A stretch of DNA of 64,000 nucleotides from Streptomyces albireticuli (GTDB lineage Bacteria; Actinomycetota; Actinomycetes; Streptomycetales; Streptomycetaceae), in NCBI RefSeq assembly GCF_002192455.1, contig NZ_CP021744.1, positions 186,001 through 250,000 of the forward strand. Direction: 5' to 3'. A program made the translations under genes and the position numbers. The notes under the pieces were generated by a model, which made no database searches, was not told where the DNA came from, and saw only the letters and a program-made list of their open reading frames with translations. Numbering within the stretch: the first letter of the stretch is position 1; the number at the start of each line of letters is the position of its first letter. This document shows, piece after piece, positions 63,264 to 64,000 of this stretch.

Positions 63264-64000
63264 TCAGGGCCCCGGCGGGGCGTACCGGTATCCCAGGGCG
63301 TTCAGGTCGAGCATCTCCTTCACCGTCACCGCCGGGGCGCCGGAATAGTCGGGCACGAGCTGCCGCACCGCGGGGTCGATGCTGACGTCGAAGCCCGTGG
63401 CGCCGCCCACCCACGGCCACATCGCGTCGTCCAGGCGGTGTCCCGGCGGGGCCTGGGAACCCGTGAAGGGGGAGAGCTCGGGCCCGGGAGGGTAGTGGTC
63501 CTCAGGGGCCGAACCGGGGACGGCGGCCTGTCGGCGCTGCTGCCAGTTCGCCCAGAGCCGGTCCACGTTGGCGTGGTGGAGCCAGAAGACGGGGTCGTTG
63601 GGCGAGAAGGCACCGGACATGTGCCCACCGATGAAGTTGTGCCCCCGGTTGTGGGTGCGGGCGGTGATCTGGTCGTGGCCCTGTTCCAGGACCAGCCAGA
63701 AGTACCACAGGGGGTGGACGCCCGGCTGCTGGATGACCAACTGCTCCAGTTGCGTGGTCTGCGCAGCCGTCGGCGGCCAGCCGACGCCGACGCTGCCCCG
63801 GGCCAGGGTGGTGCCGAAGCCTTCCTCCAGGAGCGGGTGGACCGGGAACCCTTCCGCTCCCGCCGGCCACCAGGCCGGCCGCTCCGCCGGAGGGAGCGGG
63901 TCGCGCAGCACACCGTCGGTGACGGGCCCGGGCGAGCCGGCGCGCAGCGAGCCCAGGAAGTCCGGGCGGAAGAGCTTGTTGACCGCGTCCGTGTGCCGGG
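63264..64000 (-). CDS. Tyrosinase-like copper protein (5' end outside window)
   Basis: The frame is open from the right edge to the stop at 63264, about 244 residues seen. The copper B site is clear: ARTHNRGHNFIGGHM followed by SPNDPVFWLHHANVDRLW (three His with the DPxFWLHH signature). The copper A half lies beyond the window. Downstream, LVPDYSGAPAVTVKEMLDLN and YRYAPPGP give a short C-terminal tail. Tyrosinases and related polyphenol oxidases hydroxylate phenols and oxidise catechols; which one cannot be told from this half. It is not a classical melC2 by this segment. Confidence 0.9.
   Translation of the reverse strand, partial: RHTDAVNKLFRPDFLGSLRAGSPGPVTDGVLRDPLPPAERPAWWPAGAEGFPVHPLLEEGFGTTLARGSVGVGWPPTAAQTTQLEQLVIQQPGVHPLWYFWLVLEQGHDQITARTHNRGHNFIGGHMSGAFSPNDPVFWLHHANVDRLWANWQQRRQAAVPGSAPEDHYPPGPELSPFTGSQAPPGHRLDDAMWPWVGGATGFDVSIDPAVRQLVPDYSGAPAVTVKEMLDLNALGYRYAPPGP

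Overview
The DNA is about 70% G+C, with strong third-position G/C bias, frequent GTG starts and purine-rich GGAGG-type ribosome sites. Gene content is typically actinomycete: modular type I PKS, ECF41 sigma factor, MmyB-like and TetR regulators, LGFP repeats, eukaryotic-type Ser/Thr kinase, tyrosinase and many small secreted proteins. This points to Streptomyces or a very close relative. The number of broken accessory genes suggests a variable part of the chromosome such as an arm; that placement is inference.

Layout. (1) 1-8132: the first two modules of a PKS gene that runs off the left edge, then a P450 relic (8479-9283) and a TetR/SDR divergent pair with a clear operator. (2) 11.6-17.3 kb: small metabolic and regulatory genes (I36-type inhibitor, NUDIX, DHFR-like, DUF2975/XRE pair) mixed with a collapsed TetR/NmrA pair and a frameshifted asparaginase. 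(3) 17.7-20.7 kb: a tightly coupled operon of a chorismate pyruvate-lyase-like enzyme, an acyl-adenylating enzyme and an SDR, probably making and activating 4-hydroxybenzoate. (4) 20.8-25.4 kb: a beta-lactam island with LysR, a class A-like serine hydrolase, a class B PBP and a lipoprotein class A beta-lactamase. (5) 25.6-32.1 kb: a cell-envelope block with a Tat-exported Ag85-like esterase, a secreted lysozyme-like/LGFP protein, a membrane Ser/Thr kinase with an FHA partner, and a secreted M23 peptidase carrying seven lectin-like repeats. (6) 32.4-37.4 kb: DUF5709 protein, PNPOx-like protein, TetR, and a self-sufficient CYP102-type P450-reductase flanked by a 22-bp hairpin and a 10-bp inverted repeat. 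(7) 38.0-44.3 kb: a small biosynthetic locus with a methyltransferase, a fused MSOX/SagB double flavoenzyme, an adenylating enzyme with a Lys-to-Gln change in motif A10, and relics of a PLP decarboxylase and a glycine-oxidase-like flavoprotein. (8) 44.3-63 kb: secreted protein, 42-residue peptide gene, DinB, methyltransferase, hydrolase, two-component system, ECF41 sigma, GNAT, MmyB/MFS pair, MarR, TerC, SulP/carbonic anhydrase operon. (9) The right edge cuts a tyrosinase-like copper protein.

How the genes may work together: region 5 reads as a wall-sensing and wall-remodelling set, region 4 as a self-contained beta-lactam response, and regions 3 and 7 as routes that make and activate unusual carboxylic or amino acids. 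At least seven genes are clearly degenerate, and several reading-frame breaks coincide with internal or end deletions rather than single-base errors. I saw no tRNA, rRNA, CRISPR array or intact insertion sequence.
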